Source: Candidatus Gastranaerophilales bacterium (lineage in GTDB: Bacteria; Cyanobacteriota; Vampirovibrionia; Gastranaerophilales; Gastranaerophilaceae). From it: 53,175 nt of DNA. A program made the position numbers and the translations under genes. This document shows, one piece after another, positions 36,450 through 42,915 of the stretch (position 1 is its first letter; every line of letters begins with the position of its first letter). The notes under the pieces were generated by a model. The model did not search any database. It was not told the origin of the DNA and worked only from the letters and a program-made list of their open reading frames with translations. The DNA lies in the NCBI GenBank assembly GCA_944325895.1, contig CALVCA010000009.1, positions 1-53,175 on the forward strand, written 5' to 3'.

Positions 36450-37345
36450 AATCATGTTATTATGAACTATCTATAAACATTAACCCGAATTTAGCTGATA
36501 TTATGAGTGATTTTTGTTTTGAAAATCTGCCCTGTGAAGGTGTTATTTTAGCTGAAGAAACATATAAAGACCTTGAACTTATATCAACTACCGAAGGCAC
36601 ACTAAAGGTCTTTTTAACCGAAAATGTCATTGATATTGAAAATATCTTAAAAAAACAAAGAAATGTTTTAAAAGAACGCGGGCTTTCAGAACAAGAAATC
36701 GGTAGTTTTAATTTTATTATTGAAAAAAAAGAAAACAAAGATTGGTCTGAAAAATGGAAAGAACAATGGGATGTTACTCACGTAAGCGATAAAATTGTTG
36801 TTGTTCCTGACTGGATTGATTATGTTCCAAAACAGGATGAAATTATAATCAAACTTGAGCCGGGTTGTGCTTTTGGCACAGGAACACATCCTACAACTCA
36901 ACTTTGTATGAGAGCCATTGAAAAACACACCCAAAAAGGGGTTAGCGTCGCTGATATAGGGACAGGATCAGGTATTCTTGCCATTTGTGCAAAAAAATTC
37001 GGTGCTGATTATGTTTACGGATGCGATAATGATGAAACGGTAATTGACGTTGCAAAACAAAATGCACTTAAAAACAATGTTCAGTGTGTTTTTGAATTGA
37101 ATACCGCCGATAAAATTAACAATAAATTTGATTTGGTATTAGCAAATATTCTGCATAATGTTTTAGCGGATATTATGAACAACTTAAAAAATCTGCTCAA
37201 ACCTGAAGGTATTTTAGTTTTGAGCGGTATACTAGATGAAAAAAAACAAATTGTTTTGGATGCTATAGAAAAATGCGGCTTAACACTAATTGAAGAAACT
37301 CATCAAAATCAGTGGACAGCATTAAGCGTAAGGAGAAAAGTATGA
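36443..37345 (+). CDS. prmA: Ribosomal protein L11 methyltransferase
   Basis: A 300-residue PrmA. An N-terminal substrate-recognition domain is followed by a linker with FGTGTHPTTQLCMRAIE and the class I SAM-dependent fold: VADIGTGSGILAICAKKFGA (motif I) and CDNDETVIDVAKQN (acidic loop). LVLANILHNVLADIM contains the catalytic NILxxxL region. It trimethylates L11. It overlaps accA by 7 bp and kdsB by 4 bp. Confidence 0.94.
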   Translation: MLKSCYYELSININPNLADIMSDFCFENLPCEGVILAEETYKDLELISTTEGTLKVFLTENVIDIENILKKQRNVLKERGLSEQEIGSFNFIIEKKENKDWSEKWKEQWDVTHVSDKIVVVPDWIDYVPKQDEIIIKLEPGCAFGTGTHPTTQLCMRAIEKHTQKGVSVADIGTGSGILAICAKKFGADYVYGCDNDETVIDVAKQNALKNNVQCVFELNTADKINNKFDLVLANILHNVLADIMNNLKNLLKPEGILVLSGILDEKKQIVLDAIEKCGLTLIEETHQNQWTALSVRRKV

Positions 37346-38073
37346 CAACTGCCATTATTATACCTGCAAGATACGGTTCCAGCAGACTGAAAGGTAAACC
37401 TTTGATAGAAGTTAACGGAAAGCCCATAATACAATGGGTATTTGAAAAAGCTGTTAAGGCGACATTAGCTGACAGGGTAATCATTGCAACTGACAACGAA
37501 GAAATTCTGCAGACATGTCTTTTGTTTGGTGCTGAAGCAGAAATGACATCTGAAACGCATAACTGCGGCAGTGAAAGGATTATGGAAGTTGTTGACAGAC
37601 ACCCTGAAATTACTCATATCGTCAACCTGCAAGGTGATGAACCCCTGATAAAACCCGAAAGCATTGATGAAGTTATTAAAAACATTATTGAAGATAAAAA
37701 TGCTGATATATCAACTCTTGTAAGAGTGTTAAAAGATAAAAAAGATATTGAAAACCCTAATTTGGTTAAATGTGTTGTTGATAATAATGGTTATGCAATG
37801 TATTTTTCAAGATCAAAAATTCCGTTTGAAAGAAATGAAGGACATGCAACTTTCTATGGGCATTTGGGAATATACGGCTACAAAAGAGAAGCTCTTGCTA
37901 AAATGACTTCATTACCGCAAACAAGCCTTGAACTTTCAGAAAGTTTGGAACAGTTAAGGGCATTACAATATGGTATGAAAATTAAAACAAGTGTTGTTGA
38001 TTTCATACCTGTCGGTATTGATACGGTTGAAGATTTAGAAAAATTCAAAAAAATAGTTGAAACTCAATCATAA
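37342..38073 (+). CDS. kdsB: 3-deoxy-manno-octulosonate cytidylyltransferase (CMP-Kdo synthetase)
   Basis: A 243-residue KdsB starting at ATG 37342, which follows AAGGAG and overlaps the prmA stop (ATGA); an in-frame ATG 30 bases upstream lies inside prmA. N-terminal nucleotide loop IPARYGSSRLKGKPL, then VIIATDNEEI, NLQGDEPLI, and the C-terminal GHLGIYGYKREAL with SLEQLRALQYG. It activates Kdo for lipopolysaccharide inner core, so the organism is expected to have an LPS-bearing outer membrane. Confidence 0.95.
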   Translation: MTTAIIIPARYGSSRLKGKPLIEVNGKPIIQWVFEKAVKATLADRVIIATDNEEILQTCLLFGAEAEMTSETHNCGSERIMEVVDRHPEITHIVNLQGDEPLIKPESIDEVIKNIIEDKNADISTLVRVLKDKKDIENPNLVKCVVDNNGYAMYFSRSKIPFERNEGHATFYGHLGIYGYKREALAKMTSLPQTSLELSESLEQLRALQYGMKIKTSVVDFIPVGIDTVEDLEKFKKIVETQS

Positions 38074-38089
38074 TTTTTATAAAAAGTAC

Positions 38090-38118
38090 TTGCAATTTTT
38101 CTTTACTTAGGTTAATAT
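38090..38118 (+). promoter_or_regulatory. rpaB promoter
   Basis: TTGCAA (38090-38095), a 17-bp spacer and TAATAT (38113-38118). Initiation near 38125 gives a leader of about 65 nt before the ATG at 38193; AAGGA (38181-38185) is the ribosome-binding site. The AT-rich leader could carry regulatory sites but no repeat is convincing. Confidence 0.6.
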
Positions 38119-38192
38119 ATCGTTATAAAAATATAAATAAATCAATAATTTGTAATATATTTTAATGGTGTAATTTTTATAAGGAAAAGACT

Positions 38193-38942
38193 ATGACAGA
38201 AAACGCTGAAATTCCAAATGAAACAGAAGATCGTCAACGTATTCTTTTAGCTGATGATGAAGCTAGTATAAGACGTATCTTGGAAACTAGATTGAAAATG
38301 GCTGGCTATGATGTGTATACCGCACAGGATGGTGAGGAAGCCGTTAATGCATTTAACAAATACAATCCTGATTTAGTAGTATTAGATGTTATGATGCCTA
38401 AAATGGACGGTTATGGTGTAACAAGAGAAATCAGAAGAACATCAGATGTACCAATTATTATTCTTACAGCATTGGGTGATGTTTCGGAAAGAATTACCGG
38501 TCTTGAACTGGGTGCTGATGATTACGTAATAAAACCGTTCAGTCCAAAAGAACTTGAAGCTCGTGTAAAAGCTGTTTTAAGACGTACAAACAATCGTGAA
38601 ACCGTAACACCTACAGGCAAAGTTACCAAAAATGTGATTACTACCGGTAATATAAAAATTGATACGGCACGTCGTCAGGTATTCAGAAAAAATGAACGTA
38701 TCAGACTAACCGGTATGGAATTCAGCTTACTGGAATTGCTGGTTAACAATTCCGGACAAGCATTTTCAAGAAATGAAATATTGCAGCATGTTTGGGCATA
38801 TCCGCCTGATCACAGAATAGATACACGTGTTGTTGATGTTCATATTTCAAGATTACGCTCAAAGCTTGAAGCTGACCCTGCAAATCCCGAATTAATATTA
38901 ACAGCCCGTGGGATAGGTTATATGTTTCAAAGAATAAGTTAA
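38193..38942 (+). CDS. rpaB: OmpR-family response regulator, RpaB-like
   Basis: A 249-residue two-domain regulator. Receiver domain: acidic pocket DD21-22, phospho-acceptor Asp65 in VVLDVMMPKMDGYG, Thr in ILTALGD and Lys in DDYVIKPFSPKE. Its wording (ADDEASIRRILETRLKMAGY, GYGVTREIRR, DVPIIILTALGDVSERITGLELGADDY) is that of cyanobacterial RpaB/Ycf27. The C-terminal winged helix (RLTGMEFSLLELLVNNSGQAFSR, VVDVHISRLRSKLE, ARGIGYMF) binds DNA. In cyanobacteria RpaB is an essential regulator paired with NblS and binds HLR1 sites; here photosystem targets should be absent. Followed by a strong terminator, so monocistronic. Confidence 0.92.
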   Translation: MTENAEIPNETEDRQRILLADDEASIRRILETRLKMAGYDVYTAQDGEEAVNAFNKYNPDLVVLDVMMPKMDGYGVTREIRRTSDVPIIILTALGDVSERITGLELGADDYVIKPFSPKELEARVKAVLRRTNNRETVTPTGKVTKNVITTGNIKIDTARRQVFRKNERIRLTGMEFSLLELLVNNSGQAFSRNEILQHVWAYPPDHRIDTRVVDVHISRLRSKLEADPANPELILTARGIGYMFQRIS

Positions 38943-38967
38943 GAGGCTTTAAAAAGCCTCTTTTTTT
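38942..38967. terminator. Bidirectional terminator between rpaB and the epimerase gene
   Basis: AGAGGCTT (38942-38949) and AAGCCTCT (38954-38961) form an 8-bp stem with a TAAA loop, followed by a T run to 38967. It starts inside the rpaB stop codon and contains the stop of the convergent epimerase gene, so it probably serves rpaB; the minus-strand side has only a short U stretch. Confidence 0.9.
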
Positions 38968-39845
38968 ATAGCCATCTCTTTTATACCGTTTTTAACATCT
39001 GTTTGAGGTGTGTATCCAAATAAAGAAATCAACTTTTTGTTATCTAAAATTGATTTTTCTATGTCACCAGGTCTTGCATCAACATACAGGGGAGCAAGTT
39101 TATAATTCAATTCGCATTTTAAAACATCAAACAATTCATTTATCGAAGTTTTTTTATTTGTTGAAACATTTATAATTTGATTATTAATATCTTTTGTCAA
39201 AGCTAATACATTCACTTTTGCGATATCAGATACAGAAATAAAATCTCTGTACTGTTCACCGTTACCGTGAATTTTTACCTGTTTATTATGTGACATTAAT
39301 TCAAAAAACTTTGCGACAACGCCTGCTTCTCCAAAAGCGTCCTGACCGCTTCCGTAAACATTTGCATACCGAAAAATTATATAATTAATGCCGCAGTATT
39401 TAATAAAATTTTCAGAAGCATTTTTAGTTATCGCATAAGGTGACAAAAACGACACCGGATGATTTTCATCAACCGGTAAATATTTAGGATTTGCATACAC
39501 CGCAGCCGTTGAAGAAAATACAATCTTTTTTACATTATATTTTTTGGCTAAATAGCAGACATTTACGGTTGCTTGATAATTATCATGACAGTCCTGAAGC
39601 GGATTTTCAATTGCAGCAGACACCGATGGCAATGCAGCCAAATGAATAACATAATCAATTTTATTATTTTCAAAAACATCCGCAAGTTCAGAGGTTGCAA
39701 CATCAATATTGTAATATAATACAGAAGGAATTTGCGACGTTATTTTTCTGTCAGCAATTATTACATTAAAATTATTTTTTATTAATTCAAGAGCTGTATA
39801 TTTTCCGATAAAACCGCAGCCTCCGGTTAACAGAACATTATGCAT
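38949..39845 (-). CDS. NAD-dependent sugar epimerase/dehydratase (GalE-like SDR)
   Basis: A 298-residue extended short-chain dehydrogenase. The start ATG at 39845 follows GGAGG at 5 nt; an upstream TTG is the alternative. Rossmann motif VLLTGGCGFIGKYTA, HLAALPSV, SSTAAVYANP, and the catalytic SPYAITK (YxxxK). FRYANVYGSGQDA is typical of UDP-glucose/GlcNAc 4-epimerases. It overlaps the upstream sugar-transferase gene by 8 bp, so it likely supplies a UDP-sugar for the surface polysaccharide that transferase starts. Substrate not determinable. Confidence 0.88.
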   Translation of the reverse strand: MHNVLLTGGCGFIGKYTALELIKNNFNVIIADRKITSQIPSVLYYNIDVATSELADVFENNKIDYVIHLAALPSVSAAIENPLQDCHDNYQATVNVCYLAKKYNVKKIVFSSTAAVYANPKYLPVDENHPVSFLSPYAITKNASENFIKYCGINYIIFRYANVYGSGQDAFGEAGVVAKFFELMSHNKQVKIHGNGEQYRDFISVSDIAKVNVLALTKDINNQIINVSTNKKTSINELFDVLKCELNYKLAPLYVDARPGDIEKSILDNKKLISLFGYTPQTDVKNGIKEMAIKKEAF

Positions 39846-41196
39846 GTCTGCCTCCAAGTGCTAAAAATATTGCTTTAACAAGAATACTCAAATCCCAAAG
39901 CAAATTCCTGTGTTTTATATAATACAAATCATATTGAAGTTTTATAGCTTCATTGTCAGATGCAAAACAATACCCCTGATTAATTTGTGCCCAACCGGTC
40001 CAGGCAGTATCAACAAGCATTCTAAGGGTATATCCCGGAATTTCTTTAGAGTATATTTCTGCAACTTTTGTCCATTCTGCTCTTGGTCCTACTATTGACA
40101 TTTCACCTTTTAGTATGTTTATCATCTGAAAAATTTCATCAAAACGTGCTTTTCTTACAAATCTACAAAACGGGATTACACGGTCATCTTCTTCCTGATT
40201 TTCAACATAACCGACTTTTTTATCATCATTCGGAATAAAATCGTTTGCGTACATTGTTCTTAATTTATATGCATTAAATATTTTTCCGTTTTTTCCGACC
40301 CTTTCCTGAGTAAACACAGGCGATTTGCCGTCTGTTAATTTGACCCTTAATGCGATATAGCCTGTTATAGGCAATGTAACCGTTAATATAATTAAAGCTG
40401 CAATTATATCAAAAATTCGTTTAAAAAAATTATAAAGCTTTGAATTATGCGTTTGAAAATAGTAAATAAATTCACTAATTGTATTCTCATCAATATAATA
40501 TTTTCTTGTGACAAGTTCATAAAAATCATACATCCTATACACTCTGACATGCCTCGGAATAACATTATTTGACAACAACGACAATGCAAAAAGTTCATCA
40601 AAAGGTTTGTCATTGGCTGTTATTATAATATCAATGTTTAAATCTTTAATTTTATTGCGTAATTCATCTATTCTGTTATTAACCGTTTCATAATCATTAT
40701 TGCAATTTATATATTCAAAATTTTCAATAACTTGCATTTTTAGAGCATATTTTTCATTTATTAATTCCGTAATAACGTCGGATAAATTGCCGCTGCCAAT
40801 TATTAATACGTTTTTTATTTTTTTTAAATTAAACAAATAATAATGAAAAATTATTCTGTATAATAATAAAAATCCCCATATAGTGAATAAATCAAATAAA
40901 ATAAATAATATAAAATTTGTCTTTAAAAAATATAATATCAAAGCTGCCGGCAGTAGCGTAAAAATACACGCCTCAAAAAGCAAATAAATATTTTTTGCTG
41001 TAATATTGAATTCTCTGATTTTATAGTTATCTTTCAAAAATAAAGTAGCAAGTCCGCAGGTTATGACAGCAATATATGTAAGCCACAAAAAACCTTCCGG
41101 CATCTTAAAATAAGAATACCAAAAAACAGTAGCACAACTTAAAACTACAAAATCATACAAAAATAAAAAAATAACAGACTTTGATAAAAATTTCAT
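39838..41196 (-). CDS. Polyprenyl-phosphate sugar phosphotransferase (WbaP/WcaJ type)
   Basis: A 452-residue initiating glycosyl-1-phosphate transferase. N-terminal transmembrane helices (VIFLFLYDFVVLSCATVFW, LWLTYIAVITCGLATLF and more) are followed by a CoA-binding-like Rossmann domain (VLIIGSGNLSDVITELI). The bacterial sugar transferase domain contains KRIFDIIAALIILTVTLP, PVFTQERVGKNGK, FNAYKLRTM, RKARFDEIFQMINILKGEMSIVGPR. It loads the first sugar onto undecaprenyl phosphate for exopolysaccharide or capsule. Sits with the epimerase and may be regulated from a palindrome-rich upstream region. Confidence 0.92.
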   Translation of the reverse strand: MKFLSKSVIFLFLYDFVVLSCATVFWYSYFKMPEGFLWLTYIAVITCGLATLFLKDNYKIREFNITAKNIYLLFEACIFTLLPAALILYFLKTNFILFILFDLFTIWGFLLLYRIIFHYYLFNLKKIKNVLIIGSGNLSDVITELINEKYALKMQVIENFEYINCNNDYETVNNRIDELRNKIKDLNIDIIITANDKPFDELFALSLLSNNVIPRHVRVYRMYDFYELVTRKYYIDENTISEFIYYFQTHNSKLYNFFKRIFDIIAALIILTVTLPITGYIALRVKLTDGKSPVFTQERVGKNGKIFNAYKLRTMYANDFIPNDDKKVGYVENQEEDDRVIPFCRFVRKARFDEIFQMINILKGEMSIVGPRAEWTKVAEIYSKEIPGYTLRMLVDTAWTGWAQINQGYCFASDNEAIKLQYDLYYIKHRNLLWDLSILVKAIFLALGGRHA

Positions 41197-41236
41197 AGCA
41201 ACAACCTCATGATAAAATGTAATATCCTATACATTA

Positions 41237-41353
41237 TGTATGAAATGTATTGGACGCAATGAAATCAAACCTGTAGCGTATGATAAAATTAATATTAATA
41301 TTAATAAATATTTGTATTATAATGGTAATTGAAATTTCTATACATTTCATACA
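41237..41353. repeat. 14-bp inverted repeat bracketing an AT-rich intergenic segment
   Basis: TGTATGAAATGTAT (41237-41250) and ATACATTTCATACA (41340-41353) are perfect inverted copies 89 bp apart, between the sugar transferase start and the integrase stop. The left copy overlaps another palindrome, ATACAT-T-ATGTAT (41229-41241), about 30 bp upstream of the transferase ATG. They could be operator sites or ends of a lost insertion; the sequence does not decide. Confidence 0.6.
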
Positions 41354-41358
41354 AAATG

Positions 41359-41898
41359 TTATAGAATAAAATCCAAATAGCTTTTATAGATTTGTTCTTG
41401 CTCTATACCAATGTATTTAAGCGTAATAAATGGGCTTGAATGATTGAAAATTTTTTGTAGCATAGCAATATCTTTATATTTTTTATAATGATGATAGCCG
41501 AAAGTTTTCCTCATAGTATGAGTGCCGAATTTTTCATCAGAGATTATGACCTTACATGCATCACGAATAATATAATATGCAGTTACACGGCTTAACCTGT
41601 TTCCGAATTTTGTAATAAAAAGAGGCTCATCCAAGGATCTTTTTAGAGTAAATTCTTTTAACAACGGCTTGAGTTTTGAATTTATAGGGAATTTTTTTAA
41701 TTTTTTTGTTTTAGTTTCAATAATTTGAATATAATTTTTATTTTTTACATCACCGACATCAAGAGCTAGAATATCTGAAATTCTGAGCCCGCAATTTATT
41801 CCCAGCGTAAAAAGAAGCAAATCTCTTTTATTTGGTGATAATATTTTTTCAATTTTTCTTAAATCCTTTAAATTTCTGATTGGTTCTACAGTACTCAT
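41359..41898 (-). CDS. Compact tyrosine recombinase (integrase), catalytic domain only
   Basis: A 179-residue site-specific recombinase lacking the usual N-terminal SAM-like DNA-binding domain. All catalytic residues are visible: Arg39 (CGLRISD), Lys in KTKKLKKF (about 63-66), His127 and Arg130 (HTMRKTFGYH), His153 (FNHSSP) and Tyr162 (LKYIG). AAAGGA precedes the ATG. It lies next to tRNA-His, whose 3' end is duplicated nearby, consistent with an integrase targeting that tRNA, although it faces away from the tRNA. Small catalytic-only recombinases also act in inversion switches, so its job is unproven. Confidence 0.88.
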   Translation of the reverse strand: MSTVEPIRNLKDLRKIEKILSPNKRDLLLFTLGINCGLRISDILALDVGDVKNKNYIQIIETKTKKLKKFPINSKLKPLLKEFTLKRSLDEPLFITKFGNRLSRVTAYYIIRDACKVIISDEKFGTHTMRKTFGYHHYKKYKDIAMLQKIFNHSSPFITLKYIGIEQEQIYKSYLDFIL

Positions 41899-41924
41899 AA
41901 TTAAATCCTTTCATTTTTAATATA

Positions 41925-41952
41925 TAGACAAAAAATATTTTTATGATAAAAT
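41925..41952 (+). promoter_or_regulatory. tRNA-His promoter
   Basis: TAGACA (41925-41930), a 16-bp spacer and TAAAAT (41947-41952) preceded by TGA (extended -10). Initiation near 41959 would start the precursor about 6 nt before the tRNA. Confidence 0.5.
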
Positions 41953-41964
41953 AATTATGAAGAT

Positions 41965-42041
41965 GGCGTCTGTCGTCAAGCGGTTAAGACCTCGGATTGT
42001 GGTTCCGATATGCATGGGTTCGAATCCCATCAGACGCCCCA
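41965..42041 (+). tRNA. tRNA-His (anticodon GTG)
   Basis: The cloverleaf folds fully: G-1 at 41965, acceptor GCGTCTG/CAGACGC, D arm, anticodon stem TCGGA/TCCGA with loop TTGTGGT (anticodon GTG, His), T stem ATGGG/CCCAT with TTCGAAT, discriminator C pairing with the encoded G-1, and encoded CCA at 42039-42041. The G-1:C73 pair is diagnostic of tRNA-His. Confidence 0.97.
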
Positions 42042-42078
42042 TAAAATCGGTTATAACATTTTGTTATGACCGATTTTA
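42042..42078 (+). terminator. Long AT-rich hairpin directly after tRNA-His
   Basis: TAAAATCGGT (42042-42051) pairs perfectly with ACCGATTTTA (42069-42078), and the stem continues inward through TATAACA/TGTTATG. About 17 bp near-perfect with a T loop, ending TTTTATT. Probably terminates the tRNA; a second, more conventional terminator is found after the tRNA-end duplicate. Confidence 0.65.
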
Positions 42079-42083
42079 TTATG

Positions 42084-42220
42084 AGGTTTGTAGATAGAGA
42101 TGAGAACCACCAAGCGGAGCTTGGTTTAGGTTCGAGCGACCTGTGAGCAGAGTGCTTTTGCAAAAAAGAACGTAATTCTTTGAAGCAAAACACGTAGACA
42201 CGTTTAACGCAAACAGGTCA
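42084..42220. repeat. Hairpin-rich module between tRNA-His and its duplicated 3' end
   Basis: No credible coding region. A run of short hairpins is visible: ACCAAGC/GCTTGGT (42109-42125), AGGT/ACCT (42128-42142), AGCA/TGCT (42146-42156) and AAAGAA/TTCTTT (about 42164-42180). An outer 7-bp pairing, GACCTGT (42138-42144) with ACAGGTC (42213-42219), encloses the last two. It looks like a structured RNA or REP-type element. Other copies in the genome cannot be checked here. Confidence 0.5.
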
Positions 42221-42223
42221 AGA

Positions 42224-42241
42224 GAATCCCAACAGACGCCC
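42224..42241 (+). repeat. Imperfect copy of the tRNA-His 3' end (att-like site)
   Basis: GAATCCCAACAGACGCCC matches the tRNA-His T-arm/acceptor end at 42022-42039 in 17 of 18 bases, 202 bp downstream. Direct duplication of a tRNA 3' end is the standard footprint of integration by a tyrosine recombinase, and one is encoded at 41359-41898. Confidence 0.7.
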
Positions 42242-42253
42242 ATTTTTTAAGAA

Positions 42254-42276
42254 TAGACCCTTTTGGGTCTTTTTTA
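42254..42276 (+). terminator. Rho-independent terminator after the tRNA-end copy
   Basis: AGACCC (42255-42260), TTTT loop, GGGTCT (42265-42270), then a T run. It lies 13 bp after the tRNA-end copy and may be the original terminator of tRNA-His, displaced by an insertion. Confidence 0.8.
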
Positions 42277-42297
42277 TTGCTATATCTGTGTTTCAAC

Positions 42298-42309
42298 AGT
42301 TCGAACAAA
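42298..42309 (+). repeat. 12-bp direct repeat, left copy
   Basis: AGTTCGAACAAA recurs exactly at 42916-42927, and both copies contain the T-loop-like TTCGAA. The pair brackets the small ORF and the toxin-antitoxin-like locus (618 bp apart). Confidence 0.5.
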
Positions 42310-42346
42310 ATTCCATAATTTAAAAATTTAAATTACCTTGAAAACC

Positions 42347-42523
42347 TTAACCCTTATGCATTTTACGTTTTGATAACATAGATTCTGCTTGTTGGGATTC
42401 GAATTCAATTTTTTCCTTTAAAGTTGTGCTTCAAATAATAAGCATATTTTTTCATTTTTGCTTGTTGTATCTTCGTATTTTAACAGGTACTCCGTCAATT
42501 ACGAATTCTTTAATATATTTCAT
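42347..42523 (-). CDS. Small hypothetical protein, 58 residues
   Basis: Read from ATG 42523 to TAA 42347. The sequence starts MKYIKEFVIDGVPVKYEDTT and ends in a charged helix (LLKEKIEFESQQAESML) with a basic tail SKRKMHKG. The composition is protein-like: a short beta strand, then a long amphipathic helix. There is no Shine-Dalgarno. It is divergent from the toxin-like gene. No family is recognised; it could be real or a chance ORF. Confidence 0.4.
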
Positions 42524-42668
42524 AATTGATATATAATTGTATTTGTAAATAAATCAACATGAACATTGAAAATATAAACACAGGGTAAAAGGAACTCTTT
42601 TCTAAAGGAAACTAACCGGCAATATCATTGTAGACCTCGGGTTAGCCCCGACTAGAAAGGAGGTTGAT

Positions 42669-42758
42669 ATGAGCGATTTCAATTTGAGTATATTTTTAAT
42701 CCTTTTGATTTTGTGCATATTAAAAACGGTTCTTATTCCTAAGAATAAGAACCGTTAG
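42669..42758 (+). CDS. Small hydrophobic peptide, candidate type I toxin
   Basis: 29 codons from ATG 42669 to TAG 42756-42758. The start is set by a near-perfect Shine-Dalgarno AAAGGAGG (42656-42663) five bases upstream, the strongest in this region. The peptide is MSDFNLS, then a run of Ile/Leu/Phe long enough for one membrane helix (SIFLILLILCILKTVLI), then a basic tail PKNKNR. Size, a single helix and charged tail fit membrane-acting type I toxins (Fst/Ldr/TxpA-like) by architecture, not by recognised homology. The last third of the gene forms the hairpin that ends the antisense RNA. Confidence 0.65.
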   Translation: MSDFNLSIFLILLILCILKTVLIPKNKNR

Positions 42759-42801
42759 ACCTCTACAGAGTTCCCGATAGTCTGACAAACTATCACCCTG
42801 T
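42722..42801 (-). ncRNA. Predicted antisense RNA (antitoxin) of about 80 nt
   Basis: Expected to start about 42801 from a consensus minus-strand promoter and to end after the 42755-42726 hairpin, which on this strand is followed by TTTTT. It is fully complementary to the 3' part of the toxin message. It carries the complement of TAGACCTC at 42756-42763, and the same 8 bases occur at 42631-42638 just before the toxin ribosome-binding site, so it could also pair there and block translation, as RNA II does in the Fst par system. Confidence 0.6.
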
Positions 42802-42807
42802 GTTTTT

Positions 42808-42836
42808 ATTATAAATTATCTTTTTCTATTTTTCAA
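42808..42836 (-). promoter_or_regulatory. Strong antisense promoter
   Basis: On the minus strand, TTGAAA (42836-42831), exactly 17 bp, then TATAAT (42813-42808): a near-consensus sigma70 promoter pointing into the toxin gene. Confidence 0.75.
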
Positions 42837-42915
42837 CCCCATTGATAAAATTTTCTATTTCGATATGAAGTAATATTAGTTTATAAGAACATAAAATCGG
42901 GTGTAAAGCTTTAAG

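Larger units (their letters stand above)
42576..42805 (+). ncRNA. Predicted folded mRNA of a type I toxin-antitoxin-like locus
   Basis: The ends are perfect inverted copies: AAACACAGGGT (42576-42586) and ACCCTGTGTTT (42795-42805). A second closing stem, GGAACTCT (42591-42598) with AGAGTTCC (42667... see 42767-42774), lies just inside. Internal hairpins: TCGGG/CCCGA (42637-42651) before the ribosome-binding site, a 13-bp perfect hairpin (42726-42755) and GATAGT/ACTATC (42776-42794). ACCTC (42634-42638) can also mask the Shine-Dalgarno GAGGT (42660-42664). The message encodes the 29-residue peptide. A TATAAT at 42532-42537 is a possible promoter element. Transcript ends are inferred. Confidence 0.6.

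Noticed and set aside
41238-41352. The inverted repeat as the ends of an insertion sequence
   Set aside because: The 89 bp between the copies has no transposase fragment and there is no target duplication.
41984-42193. Minus-strand ORF of 69 codons ending DGIRTHAYRNHNPRS
   Set aside because: It runs antisense through tRNA-His; such GIRTH-type peptides are well-known artefacts of translating tRNA genes.
42576-42805. The inverted ends as termini of a miniature transposon (MITE)
   Set aside because: No target-site duplication is visible. The promoter, terminator, ribosome-binding site and repeat arrangement fit an antisense-regulated gene better. It remains the main alternative.
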